From NCBI RefSeq assembly GCF_005403045.1, contig NZ_BJCL01000016.1:1-64000 (forward strand): a stretch of DNA of 64,000 nucleotides, written 5' to 3'. The notes beneath the pieces were generated by a model. The model was not told the origin of the DNA and ran no database searches. It was given only the letters and a program-made list of their open reading frames with translations. Position numbers and translations under genes: made by a program. Of this stretch, positions 1-7,918 are shown one piece after another. The DNA is from Pseudaquabacterium pictum (GTDB taxonomy: Bacteria > Pseudomonadota > Gammaproteobacteria > Burkholderiales > Burkholderiaceae_C). Position 1 is the first letter of the stretch. Every line of letters starts with the position of its first letter.

Positions 1-58
1 GCCATGGCAGCGGGTGGATCAGCGGAGGGTCTCGGCGGTGGCCAGTGCCTTCGCCGCC
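1..58. repeat. 58-bp inverted copy of bases 355-412 at the left edge
   Basis: Bases 1-58 are the exact reverse complement of bases 355-412, which hold the 3' end of bchD and the start of the next gene. The match stops sharply at base 59, and true BchD protein similarity resumes there. A perfect fold-back exactly at a sequence end is typical of an assembly or amplification artefact, so bases 1-58 should not be read as native bchD. Confidence 0.85.
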
Positions 59-394
59 GCGCTGGCCGCCACCCTGCTGCGCCGCGGCGGCACGCCGGTG
101 CTGGTGCTGCTGACCGATGCCCGCGCCAACATCGCCCGCAACGGCGCGCCGGGACGCGACCTGGCCACCGCCGACGCGCTGGCCAGCGCCCGCCAGCTGC
201 GCGCGCTGGGCCTGGGCATGCTGGTGGTCGACACCGCGCCGGGCGCCAGCCGCAGCACCAACGGCGCCGCGCCCAGCGTGGCGCGGCAACTCTCCGACGC
301 GCTGGCCGCGCGCTATCTGCCGCTGCCGCAGATGGATGCGGCCGGGCTGTCGCGGGCGGCGAAGGCACTGGCCACCGCCGAGACCCTCCGCTGA
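59..394 (+). CDS. bchD: Magnesium chelatase subunit D, C-terminal fragment
   Basis: This is the last ~111 codons of the BchD subunit of Mg-chelatase, which inserts Mg2+ into protoporphyrin IX together with BchH and BchI. The frame encodes the C-terminal part of the integrin-I-like (VWA) domain, with the strand VLVLLTDARANIARNG, then a LVVDTAP strand and the ending ARYLPLPQMDA, all typical of BchD. The gene is cut by the left edge. The ATG in frame at base 14 lies inside the artefactual inverted segment and is not a real start. bchO, the usual partner gene, lies downstream on the other strand after a small ORF. Confidence 0.85.
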   Translation, partial: ALAATLLRRGGTPVLVLLTDARANIARNGAPGRDLATADALASARQLRALGLGMLVVDTAPGASRSTNGAAPSVARQLSDALAARYLPLPQMDAAGLSRAAKALATAETLR

Positions 395-407
395 TCCACC
401 CGCTGCC

Positions 408-713
408 ATGGCCCTGCAATCCACCTCCAAGCTGCGCTGGTCGGTCTTCGGCGGCATGACCGCCACGATGCTGGGTGGCGTGGCGCTGGCGTTCTGGCCG
501 TTCTTCTCGGCCGACCGCCAGCTGCAGGCCTTCTGCGCTGCCCAGGCCGCCGGCACGCCGCTGGCCCGGGTGCAGGCCCAGGCCGCGGCGCATGGTTATG
601 CGGTGGCCGCTGCCGCCTCGGGCGCGGTGGTGGTCGATGATCCGGCGGGCTTCGGCCGCCGGCAGTGCATGCTGGCGCTGGACGCGCAGGGCCGGGTGGC
701 ACCGCCCCGCTGA
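408..713 (+). CDS. Small membrane protein of unknown function
   Basis: This is a 101-residue ORF starting 14 bases after the bchD stop, so it is probably co-transcribed with bchD. Residues ~13-33 form one hydrophobic segment ending in FWPFF. A ~65-residue Ala-rich domain with two cysteines follows (FCAAQAAG and RRQCML). The protein is likely anchored in the inner membrane with the domain on one face. It converges on bchO, whose stop is at 714. I do not recognise a family; coding is supported by the ORF filling the gap exactly and by its regular codon use. Confidence 0.6.
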   Translation: MALQSTSKLRWSVFGGMTATMLGGVALAFWPFFSADRQLQAFCAAQAAGTPLARVQAQAAAHGYAVAAAASGAVVVDDPAGFGRRQCMLALDAQGRVAPPR

Positions 714-1619
714 TCAGGCCGCCTGGCGCGGCGGCCGCCGGTGCAGGCCGGCCACGCCCAGCACCGCCAGTGCATCGGCCACCCGCTGCGGCGCCTCTTC
801 ATGCGCCAGGTGGCCCAGGCCGTCGAGCAGCTGCACCCGGGTGGGCGGCAGCTTCAGCCGCACCCGTTGCGCCTGGGCCGGCGGCACGGTGCCGTCCTGC
901 CCGCCGGCCAACAGCAGCAGCGGCGCCGGCAGCCGGGGCAGCTCTTGCCAGAGGCTGTCCAGGTCCCAGTCGGCCATCATCGCCAGCGCACCGGCCACAT
1001 GGGCCGGGCTGCGCATCAGCCGGGCGTACAAGGCCAGGCCCTGGGCATCCAGCGTGGAGCCGGTGGCGGCCACCAGGCGCTGCACCGCCGCCGCATCGCC
1101 GGCACGGCGGGCGAACAGCCACGGCACCCAGGCCTGGCGGGCCATCAGCCGCGCCATCGGCGCGAACACCCGGCCGGCCAGCCCTTCGAACGGCAGCAGC
1201 GCCGCATTGATGCCGACCAGCTGCTGCGGCGCCAGGTGGCCATCGAGCACGGCGCGCACGGCCAGCGCGCAGCCGGCCGAATGGCCCAGCACGGCCGTCG
1301 GCGGCAAGGCCAGGGCATCGGCCAGCGCCGCAAGCGACCGCGCCATCGTCGGCAGCGATGCACCACGCAGCGGCCCGCTGAAGCCATGGCCCGGCAGATC
1401 GGGCACCACCAGCGTGGCATGCGGCGCCAGCAGGGCCATCAGCGCGCGCCAGGAATGGCTGGCCGCGCCGGTGCCGTGCAGCAGCCACAGCACCGGCTGG
1501 CCCGGCGCGCCGCGCAGCACCTGCACATGCCAGGCACAGCCGCCGGCCTCGACGAACCGGCTGGCGCCACGGTGCGGCCAGTGCGCGCCATCGCGCGACC
1601 AGTCGAGCGCGCCGGTCAT
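714..1619 (-). CDS. bchO: BchO, alpha/beta-hydrolase accessory protein of Mg-chelatase
   Basis: BchO is an alpha/beta-hydrolase found in purple bacterial clusters beside bchD/bchI and thought to assist Mg chelation; its substrate is not known. The 301-residue protein shows an oxyanion-hole motif (LLHGTGAASHSW), a nucleophile elbow (GHSAG), an acidic loop (GGQDGTVP) and a late histidine (GLGHLAHEE), which together form a plausible Ser-Asp-His triad. The start MTGALDW is preferred over the longer frame opening at 1685 because the extension would enter the divergent bphO gene. It converges on the bchD-side ORF. Confidence 0.85.
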   Translation of the reverse strand: MTGALDWSRDGAHWPHRGASRFVEAGGCAWHVQVLRGAPGQPVLWLLHGTGAASHSWRALMALLAPHATLVVPDLPGHGFSGPLRGASLPTMARSLAALADALALPPTAVLGHSAGCALAVRAVLDGHLAPQQLVGINAALLPFEGLAGRVFAPMARLMARQAWVPWLFARRAGDAAAVQRLVAATGSTLDAQGLALYARLMRSPAHVAGALAMMADWDLDSLWQELPRLPAPLLLLAGGQDGTVPPAQAQRVRLKLPPTRVQLLDGLGHLAHEEAPQRVADALAVLGVAGLHRRPPRQAA

Positions 1620-1687
1620 GGTGCGGCCGCTATCATCGGCCGATGGGGCCGCCAACCGGGCCGCCCTCCGGCAGCGCGAAGGCATGC

Positions 1688-2335
1688 ATGAACCTGGGTC
1701 TGGCGCAGCGCCTGCGTGATGGCACCTCGGCCTGGCACGCCGCCGCCGAGCGGGCGGGCGTGATGCCGGCCCTGCTGCGCGGCACCCTGCCGGCGGCCGG
1801 TTTCTGGCAGCTGCAGCGCAACCTGCTGCTGGTCTACCAGGCGCTGGAAGCCGGTCTGGAGCAGCATGCCGCCCACCCGCAGCTGGCCCCGCTGCAGCTC
1901 GGCCCGCTGGCCCGCAGCGCGGCCCTGCAGACCGACCTGGCCGACCTGGCGCCGCTGGCCGCCACCGCCGACACCGCCGTGTTGCTGCACGCCGACGCGG
2001 CCACCGTCTATGTGCAACGGCTGCAGACGCTGGCGGACCAGCAGCCGCCGGTGCTGGCCGCCCATGCCTATGTGCGCTATCTGGGCGATCTGGCCGGCGG
2101 CCAGGCGCTGCGCCGGGTGGCCCAGCGGGCCTACGGCCTGCAAGGTGACACCGGCACCCGCTTTTTCGACTTCGGCCCGCCAGCGCAGGTGGCGCAGCGG
2201 GGCCAGGCCCTGCGCCGGGCGCTGGACGGCCTGGTGCTGGACGAGGCGACAGCGCAGGCCCTGGTGGCCGAGGCGCAGTGGGCGTTCGCGCAGCATGTGC
2301 GGCTGTTCGAGGAGCTGGCCGGGCCGGTGCACTAG
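1688..2335 (+). CDS. bphO: Heme oxygenase supplying biliverdin
   Basis: This 215-residue heme oxygenase would open heme to biliverdin IXalpha, the chromophore of the bacteriophytochrome encoded next door. The proximal heme ligand is His17 in TSAWHAAAE. The distal helix signature is YLGDLAGGQAL, matching the YLGDLSGGQ type of bacterial heme oxygenases. The start MNLGLAQRL at 1688 puts the histidine at the usual distance from the N-terminus; an upstream in-frame ATG at 1643 is less likely. The gene is divergent from bchO and convergent with bphP. The symbol bphO follows from this context; hmuO is the alternative name. Confidence 0.88.
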   Translation: MNLGLAQRLRDGTSAWHAAAERAGVMPALLRGTLPAAGFWQLQRNLLLVYQALEAGLEQHAAHPQLAPLQLGPLARSAALQTDLADLAPLAATADTAVLLHADAATVYVQRLQTLADQQPPVLAAHAYVRYLGDLAGGQALRRVAQRAYGLQGDTGTRFFDFGPPAQVAQRGQALRRALDGLVLDEATAQALVAEAQWAFAQHVRLFEELAGPVH

Positions 2336-2368
2336 CGCAACGCGTCCGGGCTGCCCCACGGCCTCGCA

Positions 2369-2428
2369 GAGCTCGGCCGCTTCGCCAGGCGCATGACAGG
2401 ACGCAGGTCCTGTCCCGCGTCCGGGCTC
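2369..2428. terminator. Hairpin repeat, copy 1, between bphO and bphP
   Basis: This ~60-bp element closes the convergent gap between bphO and bphP. It starts GAGCTCGG and ends CCGGGCTC. Its core is a perfect 8-bp stem (2395-2402 with 2407-2414) around the tetraloop GCAG. A near-identical element lies at 9179-9238. The site and structure suggest a bidirectional terminator, but there is no T-tract, so the mechanism is uncertain. Confidence 0.6.
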
Positions 2429-4637
2429 AGACCAGCTGACGGATGCGGCCATAGAGCACCGCGGCGCGGCGCGCCGAGGCCTCCACCTCTTCCAGCAGCG
2501 GCGCCACGCCGGGGCCGCCGGCGCTGTCGGCGATGTCCATTGCCGCCAGGCTGGCATTGGTGAGGATGGCGCTGATGACCTGGTCGGCCGGGCTGCCAGG
2601 GACCTCGGCGGCGGCATCGTTGCGGCCGCCGCGGCCAGCCTGCTGCAGCGCGTCTTCCAGGTGGCGGCGGGCGGCGTCGGCGCGGTGGCTGTCGCGCAGG
2701 TCGCTCAGCACCAGGATGTAGCCCAGCACCTGGCCGTCACGGCCGGGCACCAGCTCGATGCGCAAGCCCACCGGCAGCGCCTCGCCGCCGTCGCCGTCGC
2801 CGCTGCGGCGCAGGCCCAGCTCGCCGCGCCAGGCCTGGTGCAGGCTGCGCACCGAGTCCAGCCCGGCCTGCAGCTGGGCGGGGTCGGTGAAGGCGGCGGC
2901 CAGCGCATCCAGCGTGGCCAGGCTGTCGGGCGCGCGGCCCATCAGCGCGGCGAAGGCCGGGTTGGCGAACAGCAGGTGGCCGTTGCCGTCGGCGATGGCC
3001 ACCGGCTCGCGCGAGCTCTGCACCGTGGCGCGCACACCAGCCAGCTGGTGCTCGGCCACCAGCAGCCGCACGGCATTGACCTGCACGATGATGTCGACCA
3101 GCGAGGCGCCGATGGCCCGGCCCAGCGCCAGCTCGGCCGCGCTCCAGGGCAGCGCGGTGCCGCGCACGATCTCGCTCCAGGCGGCGAACGAGCGCCGTGG
3201 CGACAGCGTCAGCGGGTCATCGTCGACCGTCGGCTTGGCCGGGTCACCGGCCCAGGTGACGGTGCGCAGCTGCTCCTTGCGGAACCACAGCAGGTAGTCG
3301 GGCCGCTGGTTCGACAGCTTGACCGCCAGCACGCCGCTGGCCACCGGCGTCAGCGATTCCAGCAACGGCTCGTCGCGCCCCACCGAGGCGGTGGCGAACG
3401 GCGCCTCGGCATAGCGTTCATCCACCCACAGCAGCAGCTGGCGCAGCTCGGGCGTGGACGGCACCTCGCCGGTGGTCAGCCATTCGCCGTCATGGAACAG
3501 CGCGGCGCCGGTGGCCTCCAGCGGCTGCAGCAGGGTGCGCGGGTTGCGGAACAGCGCCAGCCGCCAGTCGCCCTCGGTGGACGTGGCCTCGACCAGGCGC
3601 TGCTCCAGCCGCCGCACCAGGATGGCCACCTGGGCATGCGCATAGTTCTCGATCGCGGCGATGCGGGTGGCCGCCACCTCGGCCAGCAGGTCGCAGGCGG
3701 CGCGCAGTGCCGGCGAGATCGCCCGGGGCGTGTCATGGTGGGCGGCGATCAGGCCCCACAACCGACCCTCGCGCACCAGCGACACCACCAGCGTGCCGGT
3801 GACGCCCATGTTCTTCAGGTACTGCAGATGCAGCGGCGACATGCTGCGCAGCGCGCACATCGACATGTCGAGTTCCTCGGCCTGCGGCCGGCCGCCGTCC
3901 GGGTCGGCCGGCAGCTGCACCGGCACCAGCGGCACCGGCTGGTAGTGCACGTCGACCAGCACCCGCACCCGGTTGGCCAGGTACAGCGCGCGGGCGCGCT
4001 GCGGGATGTCGGTGGACGGGTACTGGTGGCCCAGCAGCGTCTCCAGCCGGGGATGGCGGGCCTCGGCAATGATCTTGCCGTGGCCGTCGGGGTCGAACTT
4101 GTAGACCATCACCCGGTCGTAGCCGGTCAGGTCGCGCACGCAGCGGGTGATGCCGTCACACAGCGCCGGGATGGTGGCGGCCTGGCCGAAGCGCTGCACC
4201 GCCTCCGACAGACGCGCCATCAGGGACGGCGTCTCGGCCACCAGCACTTCCGGTGCACTGCCGCCGGCGGCCTCGAACTCCAGCGCCAGCACACCCTGCT
4301 GCGGCACCCGGTGCAGCACCAGCAGCCATTCCCGGGCCTTGCCAGCCACCACGGTGTGGGCCTGCAGCGGCCGCGGCTCGGCCAGGTCGGGCGCCGCCGA
4401 CAGCAGCCGCACCCGGGCGTCCAGGTCGCCACCCAGCACCGACAAGGGGCGCATCAGCAGGCGGTCGGCGGGCAGGCCCAACAGATCACCGCAGTTGGCG
4501 GAGGCTTGCACCACCAGGCCGTCACGCTCGCGCAGCACCAGCAGCGCACCGTGCGGCTGGATCGAGCCGGCGAGGTGGATGAGCTCGCGCTCGCAGTTGC
4601 TGAGGTCGGCCTGGCCGAAGGCGGGGCTGTGGTCCAC
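2427..4637 (-). CDS. bphP: Bacteriophytochrome, PAS-GAF-PHY-PAS type without kinase domain
   Basis: This red/far-red photoreceptor has 736 residues if it starts at the GTG at 4637. The biliverdin-binding cysteine is Cys15 in LSNCERELIH, followed by SIQPHG. The GAF domain (~140-320) carries the PSTDIP motif with Asp210, His270 (MSPLHLQYL) and the His300-His301 pair. The PHY domain has its tongue motif PRRSF at 480-484. A PAS domain follows (~535-655), then a short helical end resembling a dimerisation/H-box helix but with no ATPase domain. This layout matches the BphP1 group of Bradyrhizobium and Rhodopseudomonas, which antagonises PpsR instead of phosphorylating. It lies just downstream of ppsR on the same strand. 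The open frame extends to 5015, but that part overlaps ppsR and is not phytochrome-like. Confidence 0.88.
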   Translation of the reverse strand: MDHSPAFGQADLSNCERELIHLAGSIQPHGALLVLRERDGLVVQASANCGDLLGLPADRLLMRPLSVLGGDLDARVRLLSAAPDLAEPRPLQAHTVVAGKAREWLLVLHRVPQQGVLALEFEAAGGSAPEVLVAETPSLMARLSEAVQRFGQAATIPALCDGITRCVRDLTGYDRVMVYKFDPDGHGKIIAEARHPRLETLLGHQYPSTDIPQRARALYLANRVRVLVDVHYQPVPLVPVQLPADPDGGRPQAEELDMSMCALRSMSPLHLQYLKNMGVTGTLVVSLVREGRLWGLIAAHHDTPRAISPALRAACDLLAEVAATRIAAIENYAHAQVAILVRRLEQRLVEATSTEGDWRLALFRNPRTLLQPLEATGAALFHDGEWLTTGEVPSTPELRQLLLWVDERYAEAPFATASVGRDEPLLESLTPVASGVLAVKLSNQRPDYLLWFRKEQLRTVTWAGDPAKPTVDDDPLTLSPRRSFAAWSEIVRGTALPWSAAELALGRAIGASLVDIIVQVNAVRLLVAEHQLAGVRATVQSSREPVAIADGNGHLLFANPAFAALMGRAPDSLATLDALAAAFTDPAQLQAGLDSVRSLHQAWRGELGLRRSGDGDGGEALPVGLRIELVPGRDGQVLGYILVLSDLRDSHRADAARRHLEDALQQAGRGGRNDAAAEVPGSPADQVISAILTNASLAAMDIADSAGGPGVAPLLEEVEASARRAAVLYGRIRQLV

Positions 4638-4711
4638 GGGCGCGAGGTTAACCCAGCCCGCAGCGGCCGCGCCGGCGGCAATCCCGGGCTTGCGCTGGGC
4701 GCCGCCTGGTG

Positions 4712-6172
4712 TCAGTTCAGCAGCGGCGGGGTCTCGCCGTCGGCAACCAGGCCATGCCGCATCAGCCGCAGCGACAGGCTCTCGGGCGTGATGCCCAGCC
4801 ATTCGGCCGCGGTGGCGGCGTGGCCGCGCGAACGCTCCAGCGCGCTGCGGATCAGGTGGCGCTCGGCCAGGTGGGTGGCCTCCTGCATCAGCTCGGGCAA
4901 GGAGACGCGCCCCAGCTGCGCGGCCAGGTTCTCGATGGCCATCGCCAGGCCGTCCACCGGCTGCAGCGGCAGGTCGGAGCGCGGCGACTGGCGGCGCAGG
5001 ATGAAGCCGATGCACTCCTGGTCACCCTCGGCCAGCAGGGCGGCCGAGACCTCGACCTCGTCGGTGCGCACGCCCATCCAGGGGCCGCGCAGCCCGCCGA
5101 TGGGCGCGCGCACCTGGCTGGCGATGCCGTTGCGACGCACCTCGGCCACCAGGGCGGCCAGGCGGTGGCCGGGATCGCCCAGCAGATCGCCCAGGTTGCG
5201 GCCCTTGACGGTGCTGTCGGTGGCGCCGGCGGCACACAGCGCCAGGAAGGCCGGGTTGGCGCTCTGCAGGCGGCCATGGCTGTCGGTGATGACCACCGCA
5301 TCGGGCGTGTGCTCGACGAAGTCGGCCAGCCGGCGGGCGGCATCGCTGCCGCGGCGCTCGGTGCTGCGCACCCGCACCAGCAGCAGCAGCTGGCTGGTGC
5401 CGTCGGCAGTGGCGCGGAACGGCGTCGCCGACACATCCACCAGCGCCAGGCTGGTGGTGCCGCCCGGGCCGGCCAGGCGGGCGCGGATCTCGGCCGGCTT
5501 GCCGCTGGCGCGGGCGGCGCTGAGCAGTTCCTCCACCGCCGGGCGCGAACCGGCATCGATGCCGGCGGCCGCCTGCTGGCCGGCCATCTGCGCCGGCGCG
5601 CTGCCGAACAGCTCGGCCGCGGCGCGGTTGGCCTCGATGATGGTCAGCGTGGCGGCATCGACCACCAGCACCGCATCGGTGGCCACCTGGAACAGCAGGC
5701 GGTAGCGAGCTTCGGTCTGGCGCTGGCGCCAGTAGTCGCGCTCCAGCTCCTGCTGGGCGTCGAGGAAGCGCTGCTGGATCGCGGCGATGGCCCGCAGGTC
5801 GCGGCCCACGGCCAGCACCGGGCCGTCGGCGCCCAGGCGGATGGCGGCAAAGGCCACCGGAATGCTGGTGCCGCCCACGCCGGGCACGTTGACTTCGCGG
5901 CGGCGCGAGACGCCGGTGCGCTGCACCTCCTGCAGCAGCTGCTCGATCTTGCTGCGGGTGTCCTGGGTGACGGTGTCGGTGAAATGGCAGCCGATCCATT
6001 GGTCGGCACGGCGGCCGATGCCGGCATCGCCCAGGGCCACGTTGCGGATCACGCCGGCAGCGTCGATCACCAGCGCGATGTCGCTGGCGATGGAGGCGAA
6101 GGTGTTCGCCAGCTCGGGCGCCAGCCCGGCCAATGCGCCCAGATCCGCCACTTCAGGAGGGCTTGGACTCAT
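4712..6172 (-). CDS. ppsR: PpsR/CrtJ-family repressor, bphP-linked copy
   Basis: This is a 486-residue transcription regulator of photosynthesis genes. It has an N-terminal PAS-like domain (~20-140), a Q-linker helix (FLDAQQELERDYWRQRQTE), two further PAS domains (~170-285 and ~290-405) and a C-terminal FIS-type helix-turn-helix (~438-478). The HTH lacks the redox-active cysteine found in CrtJ/PpsR and present in the second copy at 43024, and it is more divergent (ATAAEWLGITPESLSLRLMRHGL). Its position immediately upstream of bphP suggests it is the partner of the phytochrome, as PpsR2 is of BphP1. It may act as an activator or a light-released repressor; that part is inference. Confidence 0.88.
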   Translation of the reverse strand: MSPSPPEVADLGALAGLAPELANTFASIASDIALVIDAAGVIRNVALGDAGIGRRADQWIGCHFTDTVTQDTRSKIEQLLQEVQRTGVSRRREVNVPGVGGTSIPVAFAAIRLGADGPVLAVGRDLRAIAAIQQRFLDAQQELERDYWRQRQTEARYRLLFQVATDAVLVVDAATLTIIEANRAAAELFGSAPAQMAGQQAAAGIDAGSRPAVEELLSAARASGKPAEIRARLAGPGGTTSLALVDVSATPFRATADGTSQLLLLVRVRSTERRGSDAARRLADFVEHTPDAVVITDSHGRLQSANPAFLALCAAGATDSTVKGRNLGDLLGDPGHRLAALVAEVRRNGIASQVRAPIGGLRGPWMGVRTDEVEVSAALLAEGDQECIGFILRRQSPRSDLPLQPVDGLAMAIENLAAQLGRVSLPELMQEATHLAERHLIRSALERSRGHAATAAEWLGITPESLSLRLMRHGLVADGETPPLLN

Positions 6173-6309
6173 GCCAGTGTCCCTTCTCTACGGTTCGCTG
6201 CCACCAGACTCCTTTGGATGGCGCCGTCGAAATGGGCACACCTGGAGAATGGACTTTACCGCATCACCACCGCGCGGAACAAGCCAGCGGAGAAGGAGGG
6301 CAACCCTAT

Positions 6310-6327
6310 TGTCAATCAAACTAGACA
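6310..6327. promoter_or_regulatory. Predicted PpsR operator between ppsR and crtI
   Basis: TGTCAATCAAACTAGACA matches TGT-N12-ACA exactly. It lies 17 bp before the crtI start and 138 bp before the divergent ppsR start, so it may control crtIB and also autoregulate ppsR. On the minus strand its end reads TTGACA, a -35-like sequence. Confidence 0.75.
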
Positions 6328-6343
6328 CAAATACCATCAAGAA

Positions 6344-7918
6344 ATGTTGACACATGCACTGCCGGCCCACGGGGCCCCGACCCACCCTGCCACCACGGCC
6401 GGCACGGCCCGGGGCAAGGCCCCTCCCCACGCGGTGGTGATCGGCAGCGGCTTCGGCGGCCTGGCCGCCGCAGTGCGGCTGGGCGCCCGCGGCTGGCGCG
6501 TCACCGTGCTGGAACAGCTGGACGCCCCGGGCGGCCGCGCCTATGTCTACAAGCAGGACGGCTTCACCTTCGACGCCGGCCCCACGGTGATCACCGCGCC
6601 CTTCCTGCTGGAGGAGCTGTGGGCCCTGTGCGGCAAGCGCCTGGCCGACGACGTCCAGGTCGTCCCGGTGAGCCCGTTCTACCGCGTGCGCTTCGACAGC
6701 GGCGAAGAGTTCAACTACACCGGCGATCCGGCCCAGATGCGTGCCGAGATCGGCCGGTTCGCGCCCGGCGACGTGCAGGGCTACGAGAACTTCCTGAAGG
6801 CCAGCGAGGCCATCTACAAGGTGGGCTTCGAGCAGCTCGGCGACAAGCCCTTCAGCCACTGGACCGACATGGCCAAGGTGGTGCCGCAGATGGTCAAGCT
6901 GGAGGCCTGGCGTACCGTGTGGCAGCTGGCCTGCAAGCATGTGCAGGACCCGCGGCTGCGCGTGGTGCTGACCTTCCAGTCGCTGCTGGTGGGCGGCAAC
7001 CCGTTCGCCACCACCTCGGTGTACTGCCTGATCGCCTTCCTGGAGCGGCGCTTCGGCGTGCACTTCGCCATCGGCGGCACCGGCGCGCTGGTCACCGGCC
7101 TGGTCAAGCTGATCGAGGGCCAGGGCAATGTGGTGCGCTGCAACACCAGCGTGGCGCAGATCCTGGTGAAGGACGGCCAGGCCTGCGGCGTGCAGCTGGC
7201 CAATGGGGAGCGCCTGGCGGCGGACGCGGTGGTTTCCAACGCGGATTCAGCCACCACCTACCGCAAGCTGATCGCGCCCGAGCACCGCAAGCGCTGGACC
7301 GACGCCAAGATCGAGCGCGCCAAGTACTCGATGAGCCTGTTCGTCTGGTACTTCGGCACCAAGCGCCAGTACCACGACGTGGCCCACCACACCATCGCCC
7401 TGGGCCCGCGCTACCAGGGCCTGCTGACCGACATCTTCGACCGCAAGCACCTGGCCGACGACTTCAGCCTCTACCTGCACCGGCCCACGGCGACGGACAC
7501 CTCGCTGGCGCCGCCCGGCTGCGACGCGTTCTACGTGCTGTCGCCGGTGCCACACCTGCAGGGCGATGCCGACTGGACCAAGGCCGCCGAGCCCTACCGC
7601 CAGAAGATCGAGCGCCGGCTGGAGAGCACGCTGCTGCCCGGGCTGTCGAAGGCCGTGGTCAGCTCGCACATGATCACGCCGCTGGACTTCCAGGACCGGC
7701 TGTCGTCCTTCCGCGGCGCGGCCTTCGGCCTGGAGCCGGTGCTGCTGCAGAGCGCCTGGTTCCGTCCGCACAACCAGAGCGAAGACATCGCCCGGCTGTA
7801 CCTGGTGGGTGCCGGCACCCACCCGGGCGCCGGCCTGCCCGGGGTGCTGTCCTCGGCGCGCATTCTTGACACGGTGGTTCCGCATGGCGATGAAGTTGCA
7901 GCCGCAGCACGGGCCTGA
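6344..7918 (+). CDS. crtI: Phytoene desaturase
   Basis: CrtI introduces double bonds into phytoene to give neurosporene or lycopene. The 524-residue protein has an FAD-binding Rossmann motif near the N-terminus (VVIGSGFGGLAAA), the GPTVITAP segment and the C-terminal bacterial-type signature GAGTHPGAGLPGVL. The chosen start MLTHALPAHG at 6344 follows the PpsR site; the frame is open far upstream but there it is antisense to ppsR. crtB begins inside its 3' end, so the two genes are translationally coupled. Confidence 0.95.
   Translation: MLTHALPAHGAPTHPATTAGTARGKAPPHAVVIGSGFGGLAAAVRLGARGWRVTVLEQLDAPGGRAYVYKQDGFTFDAGPTVITAPFLLEELWALCGKRLADDVQVVPVSPFYRVRFDSGEEFNYTGDPAQMRAEIGRFAPGDVQGYENFLKASEAIYKVGFEQLGDKPFSHWTDMAKVVPQMVKLEAWRTVWQLACKHVQDPRLRVVLTFQSLLVGGNPFATTSVYCLIAFLERRFGVHFAIGGTGALVTGLVKLIEGQGNVVRCNTSVAQILVKDGQACGVQLANGERLAADAVVSNADSATTYRKLIAPEHRKRWTDAKIERAKYSMSLFVWYFGTKRQYHDVAHHTIALGPRYQGLLTDIFDRKHLADDFSLYLHRPTATDTSLAPPGCDAFYVLSPVPHLQGDADWTKAAEPYRQKIERRLESTLLPGLSKAVVSSHMITPLDFQDRLSSFRGAAFGLEPVLLQSAWFRPHNQSEDIARLYLVGAGTHPGAGLPGVLSSARILDTVVPHGDEVAAAARA

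Noticed and set aside
14-394. A complete 126-residue gene starting at base 14
   Set aside because: The first 15 codons come from the inverted edge segment. The remainder is the C-terminus of BchD.
6344-6362. A sigma70 promoter from TTGACA at 6347 for crtI
   Set aside because: It lies inside the start of the coding region and has no -10 box at the right distance.
4709-7918. A single + frame of 1069 codons covering ppsR antisense and crtI
   Set aside because: Only the part from 6344 encodes CrtI. The upstream part is the open antisense frame of ppsR, common at this GC content.
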